Assembly (NCBI GenBank): GCA_002633025.1
Contig: NMRB01000269.1
Span: forward strand, 190,576 to 254,575
Origin: Notospermus geniculatus
Taxonomy: Eukaryota; Nemertea; Pilidiophora; Heteronemertea; Lineidae
Direction: 5' to 3'
DNA length: 64,000 bases
Positions 33,056 through 44,756 of the stretch are shown here, piece after piece (position 1 is the stretch's first letter; every line of letters starts with the position of its first letter). Both the position numbers and the translations under genes were made by a program. The notes beneath the pieces are model-generated. The model saw only the letters and a program-made list of their open reading frames with translations. It was not told where the DNA came from and did no database searches.

Positions 33056-33416
33056 ACAAGGTATATACATTATGTGACATCAATTTCATGGGTTTGGTGA
33101 GACAGATGAACAATTATTTTTGCATCTTTATCTTCACCAATAGAGGGTGTATCCAAATTTTTCTTCCCAATTTGATGTCTTCTGACTTCAGGAAGAATTT
33201 GTATTTTAGCAAATGGCTCTTGATGATCATCAAGGATTTTTCAGAAGCAATATTGGGTAAAGAATTCTGTGTCCTGTTTGTGTGGCCTTCTTCTAATGCC
33301 TGCTTCTGTTGTGTACATTATCAATGTGAACCACAGCACTAATTCATGGTGGCGAGGTTGATCATGATCTAGCGTATCAGGCCGTTGCAAGGCATGATCG
33401 ACAAACCTGGGGAAAA

Positions 33417-33666
33417 CATAGGGAATGGTGTGTAGCTGTGAGAAGTCTCTTGCACTGGCTGTAAAGCTGCCTATGTTGGCTTCCATCATTCCCATTCCCT
33501 TTCTCAAGTCAAACATTTCTGTTGACAATCATCTGATCGATAAGAAACCTCGTCATAGATTAGGCCTTGCAAATCATATTGCAAATCATATATTTTATTA
33601 AAATATGTTGGTCATTGGGGGACGTTGAAGGCATGAACCCCAAACATGCCATCCGTGTTCGAACAT
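33417..33666 (+). mobile_element. Dispersed repeat B, copy 3
   Basis: Same ends as copy 1 (CATAGGGAATGG...GTTCGAACAT), 250 bp, in the same orientation as copy 2 and 740 bp downstream of it. Followed by an ACAC-rich tract. Allelic to 41227-41470. Confidence 0.7.
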
Positions 33667-35321
33667 ACACATATACACACATACATAACTGTCTTTTCCA
33701 ACCACCGATCATCAGTCACCACCGATCATCAGTCAGAGAAAAATCATCATCACATCACGATAAACATGCCAAACAGCTGCAAAATACAGCATAAAAAATC
33801 CACTTTTCCATCAGGGAGCCTCCTGGCTTGAAGTCATTCATGTGCGATACGAGTCAATATAACAAATCAATTAAATATTACCAAGTGTTTGCGTGCAGTT
33901 TTCCCGTCTTTGTGGTTGCCAATATCATTCAAGTTACATTGTGGTATTGTTCTGCATTGCTCGAGGCATAGTACTTTCATCTTTTAATGTATGAAAAAAG
34001 TTAAAAAGTGCCCACGTTTATGAAGGCCAAATTGACAATCATGTATTTGTAACATAAAAGGAAACCTTCACTTGGTGTTGCGGAAATTACGTGATGATAA
34101 AAAGTGGAGGAAGAAAGACGTGATAAATGTCGATACTCATATGTATGTATCTTGTTCCTTTTGTCAAAGAGTCTCTCAATACTTCTGCCTTTATGTCTCA
34201 AGTTGGTAAACTACTTTCGAAGTTTGAACAGAAGAAGAAAATGTCGCTGATGGAGGAATGTGAAGACAGTCTCGGACGGGCAACGTGGAAAAAACGAGAC
34301 ATGTATACCAGATCAAGACTTGATAAACGAAGTGATGACTTTCTATAATATCAGCCAGATATGAAGAGAGACCATTCTGATGATACAACAAAAGGGCCAG
34401 CCAGAGGCATATAATCTCATGAGAAAAGGATTTAGAAGATGTTTAAGTAGATGGTTTGTGAAGAAACTTTAGCCGATGCGCCCGATTTTTGCAGTCCATT
34501 TGTGACAAACTGTAGAAATGGTACACAGCGCAGACGTAATGCAACCACATTTGCTGATTTAGCACCTAAATTGGGAGTAAGTGTGAGAGAATGTGTCTGA
34601 TTTGGTCTCCTTGGCACACGCCACAGGAGAGGGAACGTAATTCTGGATCAAGTGAGTCAACTGCTACAAGGCAAGCGAGGTTGATTAACTCGACGTGCAC
34701 AACGGAATCTGATTGGACCATTCAAGTGACACTGTGTTTTGTTGAAGATGCTTCATCACACGGGAGGTCGATTAGATTAACATCTAGGTGATGCGTTTAG
34801 TGACTTGTGGCATTAAGGGTTGATGAAAGAAGTGCCCCGTGGGTCGGGTTTAACAGAGATGAGGTCTGTTTACAACAGGATTTTTCTCATGTTTTGTGAC
34901 GAGTGAAGGTGTGGTCTCTGCAAACATGGGTCTTCTTTTAGCCTGTTCTGAGTTCATAAGATGACTATTTGTGGGCTCAAACTTCTCAACCATTTGGCCC
35001 TCAGGGCATGGAGGACATTGGTTGTCACAGTAAAGGGCTAAGGTGAATCTCTGCTGACTTGAACGTGCTGTGACAATCAAAGTTGAAGTCAGTTATGGCA
35101 GCTTTTGTGGCTCTGATTGCCTTGCTTTTCCATCTCCTGCTGCTGAGCCAACTTTCCCATTGTATGATAAAGGTGGAGTGCTGACATCATCAGCTTTCTC
35201 TACCATACAGTCATCCTTATGGGCTGACGCGAGATATAGAGCAGTCTGCAACATTTGGAGCACCTACAATATCAGTTCTTCATTAGATTGGTAACCTCTG
35301 TTTTTCCTTTTTTGGATCCAG

Positions 35322-35470
35322 AGCCAAATAACACTTGCTTAAAGCACAACCTGATATCAGTTCTCCAACAGCCAGATTATGATGCCACATCCCCTGTGTC
35401 GACCATCAACTTTCCTACCGCATGCTCCAAATCGTGGTGTGGATACCAATTGTCAGATATAATAGGATAG
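35322..35470 (+). CDS. Possible terminal exon, same length in both alleles
   Basis: A pyrimidine-rich tract ending GGATCCAG precedes 49 codons (after two bases completing a split codon) to TAG. The peptide includes PNNTCLKHNLISVLQQPDYD and TACSKSWCGYQLSDIIG. In the other allele (43183-43331) the exon is again 149 bp with two differences, one silent and one Ile/Val, while the tract upstream differs in length. That pattern suits an acceptor and exon. Upstream exons are unclear: the open frame before it has a 5-bp indel between alleles. Confidence 0.25.
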
Positions 35471-36304
35471 TAAAAAATAAGGCAGATCACCATCCAATAT
35501 ACGTCATGAAGGATATTAGATGAATCCTAGTAGTCAAGCATCTAATGAATGTGAAGTACTAGAGCTGTTGCTGGGCAGATTGAGTTCAGAATTGTTTACG
35601 AGGTTGGGAAATACTTTTGGTTACAACGGTAACCTCTGCATCTAATGTCTTGGTGTCAGTATTTCTGATGCTGGCATTGACGCTGAAGATTGAAGCTTGA
35701 TGCTCCATCTTGTCTGATCCTGATTGCTTTGATTTTCCCACCACGTTAGATCACGGCCAAACCATGTCAATACCTTCGTAGAAACTGTCGACGTAGATTG
35801 AAGTGACTACAAGCAACACCTTCTGATTGAATGCTACCTATATATAATGAGACATGTATTCAATAACTTAGCACATGATGTCTGATTTGAAGTGTCACAT
35901 CTATGAGTGCGTACCCTCTGGCTGATACCTCGAGTTGACCAAATCCTTGTCCAGTCATGCAGGCCTCCTAATCACATCAAACTACTAGCCATCGTTGTCT
36001 GGCGGTTGCGTGATACCCAGAGGCCGCTGACCAGACATTCTCCGAGTGCTTAATTCCATGGCTGTTTTGTTTGACGTATGGCAATTATGTTATGACAGTT
36101 CTGTTAGTGACCATGACAATGTTATGTCCATTTGTCAAATGGTTTGTCATTGGACAATTAGTGTTGGATGCTGTGCTGTATTTCAAGATATTTTTCCAAT
36201 AACTCCCTGTGGATGGACAATTTGCTGAGGTCTTTATTTATGTATTGCTGAGAGGTGTGATCTGGTTGATTCATTTGGATGTTTTCATTGTTTGATGGCA
36301 AATG

Positions 36305-36385
36305 TCAAGGTCGAACTGACCTTGATGTTCAAGTAGGTCACAGTGACCTATGTTTTCAGGATGTAGGTCAAGAAGAAGTAGGTCA
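36305..36385. promoter_or_regulatory. Cluster of nuclear-receptor half-sites including a perfect ERE-type palindrome
   Basis: AGGTCAcagTGACCT (36335-36349) is a perfect inverted repeat with 3-base spacer, the estrogen response element arrangement. TCAAGGTC...GACCTTGA (36305-36325) is a perfect 8-bp inverted pair containing an extended NR5A/ERR-type half-site, TGACCTTGA. Two more AGGTCA direct half-sites are at 36365-36370 and 36380-36385. All are identical in the other allele (45521-45601). Receptor binding is inferred from motif only; the cluster may be carried by a repeat. Confidence 0.4.
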
Positions 36386-36868
36386 ATGTAGAAGTTATGT
36401 CCAGTTCCAATCTTTACCTTCTTTCCCGAAGTTAGGAATCCAGTGCTTTCTGTAGCTCTAATTCAAACATGTTTGTTTGAGACTTACCCAGATGGATTGC
36501 TGTTTTTGCTAATTAATCAAGATATCCATTAAGGCTGATATTCTTTGCTGAAGATAACGATGCACTTTAACGACCACACCCAAAGAAACCTTCTAATTCC
36601 ATTGTGATTCAGGATCTGTCTAATTAAATCTGATAAAAGAAGGACGTGAGAGAGAAGTGTGCAGACTGATTCTAAATAATGAGAGTAGTACGGCTATCAT
36701 TAGGAATTGAAGAGGAAGTAGTTCCGTGCTGACGTGATTTAAGTTGAAGTCATTTGGCTGATCAAGGCTTACGTCAAGGATGGTACTCTCGTGATGTGGT
36801 GGCTGTCCATCTGATGTTAGCATGTTTCGTTCTGATGTGGATGATGGATTGATGCCTCATCCCCAAAC

Positions 36869-37070
36869 CAACCCATGGGCAGCCATTAGAGGCTGCCTGT
36901 TGGTGGTTGTACAACGTCACAAAATTTGACATCATAGACATAAACCACGGCATCCACGTCATTATGGATGATGTTGTGACGTGCATTTCTTCTCTGTGAC
37001 ATCAAATTCGTGACGTTCTAGGACCGCTAACTAGTGGTGGGCCGCTAATGGCAGTAAAGTCTCCCATTGC
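36869..37070. mobile_element. Foldback element, GGAGACTTTACTGCC family, copy 2
   Basis: Contains GCCATTAGAGGCTGCCTG at the left and GGGCCGCTAATGGCAGTAAA, then GTCTCCCATTGC, at the right. ACAACGTCACAAAATTTGAC and GTGACATCAAATTCGTGACG pair inside. The left end is more eroded than in the allelic copy at 46080-46284. Confidence 0.6.
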
Positions 37071-37685
37071 ATGGCACTTTCTTCATTTATCTACTTTTTG
37101 GTCATGTCAAGATGGCGAAACAAGAGTTCAGAATCAGACTACTCTATGGACAGTAGTGGCGTGCCGAGTTTAATGTAGGAGGACACTGGAACACCCACAG
37201 AGAAACCTGTGTTGTCGAGGAGAGTTACCGTCGCCATCATTTGCTGTCAGCATCATGATTGATTATGGACTTCCTTACCCACCTTACCCACTGTATTCAA
37301 GATCATGCTATGAATAGGAACCAATCATCGACACCAACAGTGCACGCGACCTCTACACCGTTATGATGATTGAGAAAGTGTCAAGAGTTGATTGACTGAT
37401 TGCATTTCCATCAGTCCAGTTTGCTGACTCTAGCAGTTAATCCCACACCTTGACGGCTGTCATCTGTCCTTGATCCTGGATGGCGTCGACTGGCAGAACT
37501 CATGATCAGTGGATTATATGCTTTCAACGGGATCAGAACGTCAAAAATGCAAAGTTGTTTCATTTGATGCCAATGATGAAATATGGCCATCGGCTGTGAC
37601 TGTTCAGTTAGGTACTTCTGAAGAAGTCCACCATGGTACTTTGGGCCCAACCACATCCACTACCTTTACCTTCAGTAGTATTTTC

Positions 37686-37782
37686 CCATTAGATTTTTCC
37701 CCCAGGCCGAAGCCAAAGCATTATTGGCCCTGGTAAATGTGGAAGAGGCCATCTCAAGCTACTCGTGTTTCTCACTTGGATG
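37686..37782 (-). mobile_element. SINE tail, cut off at the assembly join
   Basis: ATTATTGGCCCTGGTAAATG, then GGAAGAGGCCATCTCAAGCT, then CTCACTTGGATG match the tail half of the SINE at 61160-61446. The element is interrupted by the single N at 37783. The allelic copy at 46885-47053 continues further. Confidence 0.75.
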
Positions 37783-39200
37783 NTTTTCATCAGACAGTCT
37801 CCCGAAGGTACATCAACTGAAGAGAACTAACCAAATTAATTGAATTCAAACGAAGCGTCATTTCCGTGTGACCAATATCACAGTGCTCCAAGATCAATCA
37901 GCGTAGAATCAAACAGATCTGGGGTCAACTATTGCTTGCCTTTTTTACCACAATAAAGATAAGAATTCAATTTAACGTGGATTTTGCTATCAGACACAAC
38001 TCTGTCTTTTGGTTTTGCAGACTATTTGAAATCAATTCCACTCAAGAAACATGTCACCTTGAGAATTGTCAGTAATCGTTTGTTTCACCGCTGTTACCAG
38101 ATTCTGTTCTAGTGACTTTCAAACGGGCTTTTGATGACGGTTGCTTTGCTCTGATGGATGATTGGTTGTCTGTGAAGGTTTGACCATCTTTGTTTTGTTC
38201 TGAATAATAAATCCAAAGTTGTGGGGACAGAATTATAGCACTACAGAGCTTACAATTTCAGCTCACAATGTTTCGATCCACGGTCATTTCAGACCATGGG
38301 ATGAAGTGACAGTTGGCCAAAATGCCTGTATACTAGTCTTGTTGTGGTTATGAACCTTTCCCATTTGAATCACAATCCCCTTGAAAATTGGCTGCAATAG
38401 CTACGTACATGTACCTAGCCCATTATTTCACAAACCTTGTAGCTTTCAATTTTCACCGTGTAAGTTTTGTTGCTGACATTGTTATGTGGTATTGACCAGT
38501 AGAGATTAATCGCACAGATGAGTGAATACAATAATTGTACTTGGAATCAATGTGATCATGATATGATGCTACTTGTGTCTCACATTATCCTGCTGAGTAA
38601 GAATGGAATAGATATTGACCAATTTAGTCGACTTTCTTACAGACTTCAGTTGTGTGACATGCAACGGGATGCCAGTTGTCAATATCTGAACGTGGTAGCA
38701 CTGGTTACACTGCAGGGCGGTAGTGTCCCCACCCCTTCTCTCCTCTTATTGAAGTTTCTTTACATGGTTTGAACCAAAGTAGCTGTTTTGATGCAGTGAA
38801 TTTAACGGCAATGATGTTCTCATTTTCTCCCGTTCTACAACTGCTAACCACAGTCTTGTCCAATGCGCAGCTCTGCATTAGGGCAGAGTGAACATTGTTG
38901 GGGAAATCAAGACAAGGAGAAGCTACATGCACATTCTGCACAGTTGACCCCAGCCTGCGGAGAAAAATACGTGTCAGCAGCTGCTGACTGCTTAATTTCC
39001 TTTTGGGGAGAACAACTTTGTTGGCAGGGCTAAATCAATGCCGCCTCCTCCTCCATTCAAAGTACAGTGTCTACTACCTGCAGCTGCTCACCTTCCTTGT
39101 GCCATCTTCGTTATCCCCGGAACTCCTCCAAGGCATTCTGCTGATACAACTGTTGATGTGTATGATATATTGTCTTAGCTAGCTACGTTTGTGTCCCTCA

Positions 39201-39457
39201 TGGGTGGCGTCCACTAGAGCGCCGACAACATTAGGAAGGGTTTGGGAAGCAAATGTGTCATTTCGGCATTGCTTCCGCATCAAGTCCTATTGGTCGTTTT
39301 ACCCTTTCCCGAACGTGCAGAAATGCCGCGAACTGTTCCGGAATGATAAAGACAGTGAACGGAACCTTTCAAGAATATGCAGAGAGGTTGCCGAATGAAT
39401 GCGGATTCACTAAATTTGCATTCCGCGTCTTGTCCGCGCCCTAGTGGACGCTAGGTT
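39201..39457. mobile_element. 257-bp TIR element, TCA target duplication, one allele only
   Basis: The left end is TGGGTGGCGTCCACTAGAGC and the right end, reverse-complemented, is AACCTAGCGTCCACTAGGGC; 23-bp arms match except the first five bases and two inner positions. TCA occurs at 39198-39200 and 39458-39460, and the other allele has the empty site GTCCCTCACCGAGC (near 31210). No coding capacity. The 3-bp TCA duplication and CACTAG motif vaguely recall CACTA/EnSpm-type elements, but I do not assign a class. Confidence 0.75.
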
Positions 39458-40269
39458 TCACCGAGCACTGACAACATGATGAATTGCTGCCAAAAGTGAT
39501 TGTCTGGCTTTCATTTGGGGATATCGAGCTTGAGTCATTTGGTGCCGCTCTGTCCAATCATTAGACAATCGCCTCATTTACATTACAGAATTTTCACCGT
39601 CCTCGGTCCAGACCAAGCACGGTTGGTACAATTTTGCCAAATGTAAACAGGTTGAGCCAGCTTCTCCAAATGGCTGTGTAAACGGGCCTGTCCCGCTGCT
39701 TGAATTTCAAAGTGGGCTCGGTCCAGGTTGAGCTGGGCATGCTTCAACCGAGCTAGTGTAAACAGGCTAATGTTGGGAACGATGAGGGCAGTCATTTAGG
39801 CATTGTTACTAGAATATTGGCTTACATCTTTCCCCTCCTGGATTCTAGCTAAAAAATTATTTTCTCAAGTTCCCACTGGCAACCTTGAATACCATATTTC
39901 ATCATGTCCTAGCGTGAACTGATGGCATCTGATTCCATTTATAATCAGCGAACCATTGAAATCTGACATTCTTCCCCAAAGGAGGCTCTGCTTGCAAAAA
40001 ATGGCTCAAGAGCAGTTGTTGAATCAGGCAATTTGGGATTTTGCTATTCCCATGTTTGCTTCTTATATCAGATTTCGTGCAATCAGTGTGACAGGTTTCA
40101 AAGCTAATGAGATGCATTCTGACCCGCTGTAGGAAGAAATAAACCTTGATGATAGGTGCACAGAATGGCAGCGGGACTCTGACGTGTCATGCACTTTTCA
40201 AACTTCTTTGATCTCGTTCGTGTCATGATTAGCAAATATGGCCGTCTTCCGATCAGTTTCATGCTGACA

Positions 40270-40349
40270 NNNNNNNNNNNNNNNNNNNNNNNNNNNNNNN
40301 NNNNNNNNNNNNNNNNNNNNNNNNNNNNNNNNNNNNNNNNNNNNNNNNN
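40270..40349. other. Assembly gap of 80 Ns
   Basis: By alignment with copy 1 the missing sequence corresponds to 32027-32612, about 586 bases, so the printed gap length is far too small. Confidence 0.97.
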
Positions 40350-40415
40350 TTGAACACAACACACACACATGACTGTCTATTCCAACCACCGATCATCAGT
40401 CAGAGAAAAATCACA

Positions 40416-40672
40416 TAGGGAATGGTGTGAAGCTGTGAAAAGTCTCTTGCACTGACTGTAAAGCTGCCTGTGTTGGCTTCCATCATTCCCATTCCCTTTC
40501 TCAAGTCAAAGATTTCTGTTGACAATCATCTGATCGATAAGAAACCTCGTCATTGATTAGGCCTTGTGCATATTCCAAATCATCATATATTTTATAAAAA
40601 TATTATAAAAATTTTTGGTCGTTGGGGGACGTTGAAAGGCATGAACCCCAAACATGCCATCCGCGTTCGAGC
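40416..40672 (+). mobile_element. Dispersed repeat B, allelic counterpart of 32677-32932
   Basis: Same ends and neighbours as the copy at 32677 with scattered substitutions. The adjacent hairpin is at 40717-40797. Confidence 0.7.
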
Positions 40673-41226
40673 ATGGGCGTCACCTGCATTGCCAGACTCT
40701 CCTCATGCCAGAAAGCGTCTTAACTTCCGACCTTGACCAGCATTTCACTTGTCATCAGATGGCAAGTGAAATGCCAGTGAAGGTCAGAAGTCAAGACACA
40801 AGGTATATACATTGTGTGACATCAATTTCATGGGTTTGGTGAGACAGATGAAAAATTATTTTTACATCTTTATCTTCACCAATAGAGGGTGTATCCAAAT
40901 TTTTCTTCCTAATTTGATGTCTTCTGACTTCAGGAAGAATTTGTATTTTAGCAAATGGCTCTTGATGATCATCATGGATTTTTCAGAAGCAATATTGGGT
41001 AAAGAATTCTGTGTCCTGTTTGTTTGGCCTTCTTCTATAGCCTGCTTCTGTTGTGTACATTATCAATGTGAATCACAGCACTAATTCACGGTGGCGAGGT
41101 TGATCATGATCTAGCATATCAGGCCGTTGCAAGGCACGATCGACAAAGCTGTTCAAATCTATCTATTTTAATGATGTTAAGTTATTAATGCCACAACTCC
41201 TCACAAACTGGCCAACTAGCTAGTTC

Positions 41227-41470
41227 ACATAGGGGTTGGTGTGAAGCTGTGAAAAGTCTCTTGCACTGGCTGTAAACCCTCCCTGTGTTGGCTTCCATCA
41301 TTCCCATTCCCTTTCTCAAGTCTAAGATTTCTGTTGACAATGGTCGATAAGAAACCTCATCGTAGATTAGGCCTTGTGCATATTGCGAATCATATATTTT
41401 ATTAAAATTTGTTGGTCATTGGGGGACGTTGAAGGCATGAACCCCAAACATGCCATCCGTGTTCGAACAT
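41227..41470 (+). mobile_element. Dispersed repeat B, allelic counterpart of 33417-33666
   Basis: Begins CATAGGGGTTGGTGTGAAGC and ends GTTCGAACAT. About 80 bases just before it are absent from the other allele. Confidence 0.7.
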
Positions 41471-43182
41471 ACACACATACATAACTGTCTTTTCCAACCA
41501 CCGATCATCAGTCAGAGAAAAATCATCATCACATAACTGTCTTTTCCAACCACCGATCATCAGTCAGAGAAAAATCATCATCACATCTAGATAAACATGC
41601 CAAACAGCTGCAAAATACAGCATAAAAAATCCACTTTTCGATCAGGGAGCCTCCTGGCTTGAAGACATTCATGTGCGCTATGAGTCAATATAATAAATCA
41701 ATTAAATATTACCAAGTGTTTGCGTGCAGTTTTCCCGTCTTTGTGGTTGCCAATATCATTCAAGTTACATTGTGGTATTGTTCTGCATTGCTCGAGGCAT
41801 AGTACTTTCATCTTTTAATATTGTAATGTATGAAAAAAGTTGAAAAGTGGCCACGTTTATGAAGGCCAAATTGACAATCATGTATTTATAACATAAAAGG
41901 AAACCTTCAATTGGTGTTGCGGAAATTACGTTATAATAAAAAGTGGAGGAAGAAATACGTGATAAATGTCGATACTCATATGTATGTATCTTGTTCCTTT
42001 TGTCAAAGAGTCTCTCAATACTTCTGCCTTTATGTCTCAAGTTGGTAAACTACTTTCAAAGTTTGAACAGAAGAAGAAAATGTCGCTGATGGAGGAATGT
42101 GAAGAAAGTCTCCGGCGGGCAATGTGGAAAAAATGAGACAGGTATACCAGATCAAGACTCGTAGGTTTGATAAATGAAGTGATGACTTTCTATAGTATCA
42201 GCCAGATATGAAGAGAGACTATTCTGACGATACCACAAAAGTGCCACCCAGAAGCGTATACATGTAATCTCATGAGAAAAGGATTTAGAAGATGTTTAAG
42301 TAGATGGTCTGTGAAGAAACTTTAGCCGATACACCCGATTTTTGCAGTCTATTTGTGACAAACTGTAGAAATGGTACACAGCGCAGACGTAATGCAACCA
42401 CATTTGCTGATTTAGCACCTAAATTGGGAGTAAGTGTGAGAGATGATTTGGTCTCCTTGGCACACGCCACAGGAGAGGGAACGTAATTCTGGATCAAGTG
42501 AGTCAACTGCTACAAGGCAAGCGAGGTTGATTAACGCGACGTGCACAACGGAATCTGATTGTACCATTCAAGTGACGCTGTGTTTTGTTGAAGATGCTTC
42601 ATCACACGGGAGGTCGATTAGATTAACATCTAGGTGATGCGTTTAGTGACTTGTGGCATTAAGGGTTGATGAAAGAAGTGCCCTGTGGGTCGGGTTTAAC
42701 AGAGATGAGGTCTGTTTACAACAGGATTTTTCTCATGTTTTGTGACGAGTGAAGGTGTGGTCTCTGCAAACATGGGTCTTCTTTTAGCCTGTTCTGAGTT
42801 CATAAGATGACTATTTGTGGGCTCAAACTTCTCAACCATTTGGCCCTCAAGGCATGGAGATCATTGGTTACGGTCACATTAAAGGGCTAAGGTGAATCTC
42901 CGCTGACTTGAACGTGCTGTGACAATCAAAGTTGAAGTCAGTTATGGCAGCTTTTGTGGCTCTGATTGCCTTGCTTTCCTGTCTCCTGCTGCAGAGCCAA
43001 CTTTACCATTGTATGATAAAGGTGGAGTGCTGACAACATCAGCTTTCTGTACTCTTCCATACAGTCATCCTTATGGACTGACTCGAGATATACCGGTAGA
43101 GCAGTCTGCAACATTTGGAGCACCTACAATATCAGTTCTTCATTAGATTGGTAACCTCTGCTTTTCCTCTCGTTGGATCCAG

Positions 43183-43331
43183 AGCCAAATAACACTTGCT
43201 TAAAGCACAACCTGGTATCAGTTCTCCAACAGCCAGATTATGATGCCACATCCCCTGTGTCGACCATCAACTTTCCTACGGCATGCTCCAAATCGTGGTG
43301 TGGATACCAATTGTCAGATATAATAGGATAG
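43183..43331 (+). CDS. Allelic counterpart of the possible exon at 35322-35470
   Basis: Same acceptor (GGATCCAG), same length, ending at TAG. It differs by one Ile-to-Val change and one silent change. See the entry at 35322 for the reasoning. Confidence 0.25.
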
Positions 43332-43406
43332 TAAAAAATAAGGCAGATCACCATCCAATATACGTCATGAAGGATATTAGATGAATGCTAGTAGTCAAGC
43401 ATCTAA

Positions 43407-44756
43407 GGCCAGACTTTTTTTATACCTTGTTTAGCGAACCCGCCGACGTCCGAAATTCCAAAAACAAAATAAAAAAAAATATTTATTTTTGACCATTTAG
43501 CGAACCCGCCGACGTTCCAAATTGCTCAAAACAGAAAAAAAATAAAATTTTATCTTTATTTTTATTCCGACCGCCGCCCTTCCCACCTGAGTAGTCTAAT
43601 CAGCTCACGGCACCTAACATCATGAACAGAGCCACACTATGAGAGACCAATCACAATGCCATGGCGCACCTAAAATCACGCCGAGGGGCGCAAAAAAACG
43701 CGCACCTAGCACTCAAAAAGGTTGAAATTCCGCGCGCCATGCAAATCTGTCTCTCGACGATGTTCCTCACAACAGTTTGCCGACGATCCCGACTTGAGGA
43801 TAGCTTCCACTTCCACAGTGTCCGGAAATTTTGGTTTTATTTCTCTGGGATGTAAAGAAATCGCCTCAAAAACTGTTTGGATGGATTCCCACTGAAATTT
43901 CCTTTCCAAGGTACAAAAAGCACAAAATTGACACACTAAATGATAATAAACAAGAAGTCAATCTCCAGAATTCACGAATTTTCGACCCCAACCGGGGTCT
44001 TTTTCAAGTGAGGAACTTTACAATCTGAAACTCTAGAAAAGACATGACATGAGAAAATTTCCTTTCCAATGACATAAAGCTTGCCCGTCTTGGTCATTGT
44101 TACATGTATGAAGAGATATAAATACTTGATTTGTGAGTTGGCTTCGCGCCAACTCCTTGCAGACATCACCATGAGCAGATGAGTGTGTGCCTACGATGTT
44201 TCTGTCAGCTGGTCTGACTAATTAAACAGAAATAAGCTATGATGGACACTATGAGAGGCTCAAATTGGGTGTTTTGTTATAATACTCTGTTGATTTCATT
44301 CATCATTGCAAGCTTTATTTGGATTAATCATTATGGGGCCAAGTTTTCAAGTTCGTTTGACTAGTTGGAAGAATTCATCCATGCTGCAGCCAATCAGAAA
44401 ATACCTTGTTGAATTGGAAATGTCAGTATTCTGCATGAATTGTTACACCTAGGTCTACAAAAGGAACCCTTTCAACATTGCACAAAAAAAGTGCTCGCCT
44501 AGGATAAATTAGGTGAGCAAATTTTTGTGCGCCTGGGTTTTTCAAAGGACAAGCCCTGATAGTCTGTCATGGTTAGAACAATGAATATTTATTTTGAAAT
44601 AAAATTTTATTTTTATTTCTTCCTCCGCTCTGCTTGTTTTACAGAATGCTTTTGTAAAGGGAGAAAATAAATTTTTATTTTTATTTTTTTTCCGACCACC
44701 TCTACAAATCTCTGGAAATTGAAGTGCGCTAAACAAGGTATAAAAAAAGTCTGGCC
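43407..44756. mobile_element. 1350-bp Harbinger-like element, TAA target duplication, one allele only
   Basis: Perfect 30-bp terminal inverted repeats begin GGCCAGACTTTTTTTATACC and end TTTAGCG. TAA flanks both sides (43404-43406, 44757-44759); the other allele has one TAA in ATCTAATGAATG near 35540. The subterminal segment TTTAGCGAACCCGCCGACGT is repeated at 43431 and 43496, and AT-rich blocks recur at the far end. The longest internal frame (43661-43855, 64 codons) shows no transposase motif, so this is non-autonomous. It shares ends and target with the short element at 3397-3658. Confidence 0.85.

Larger units (their letters stand above)
29790..37782. repeat. Allele copy 1 of an 8-9 kb block
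   Basis: Starts TTTTCATCAGACAGTCTCCC and ends at the N at 37783, inside a SINE. The block recurs as 37784-46981. It holds two copies of dispersed repeat B, a hairpin element, a nuclear-receptor motif cluster, a foldback element and a truncated SINE. It lacks the insertions at 39201 and 43407. It also supplies about 586 bases (32027-32612) that are missing from copy 2 at the 80-N gap. Confidence 0.88.

Noticed and set aside
34127-34348. 73-codon Lys-rich frame
   Set aside because: The other allele has a premature stop (AAAAAATGAG, near 42130) and indels.
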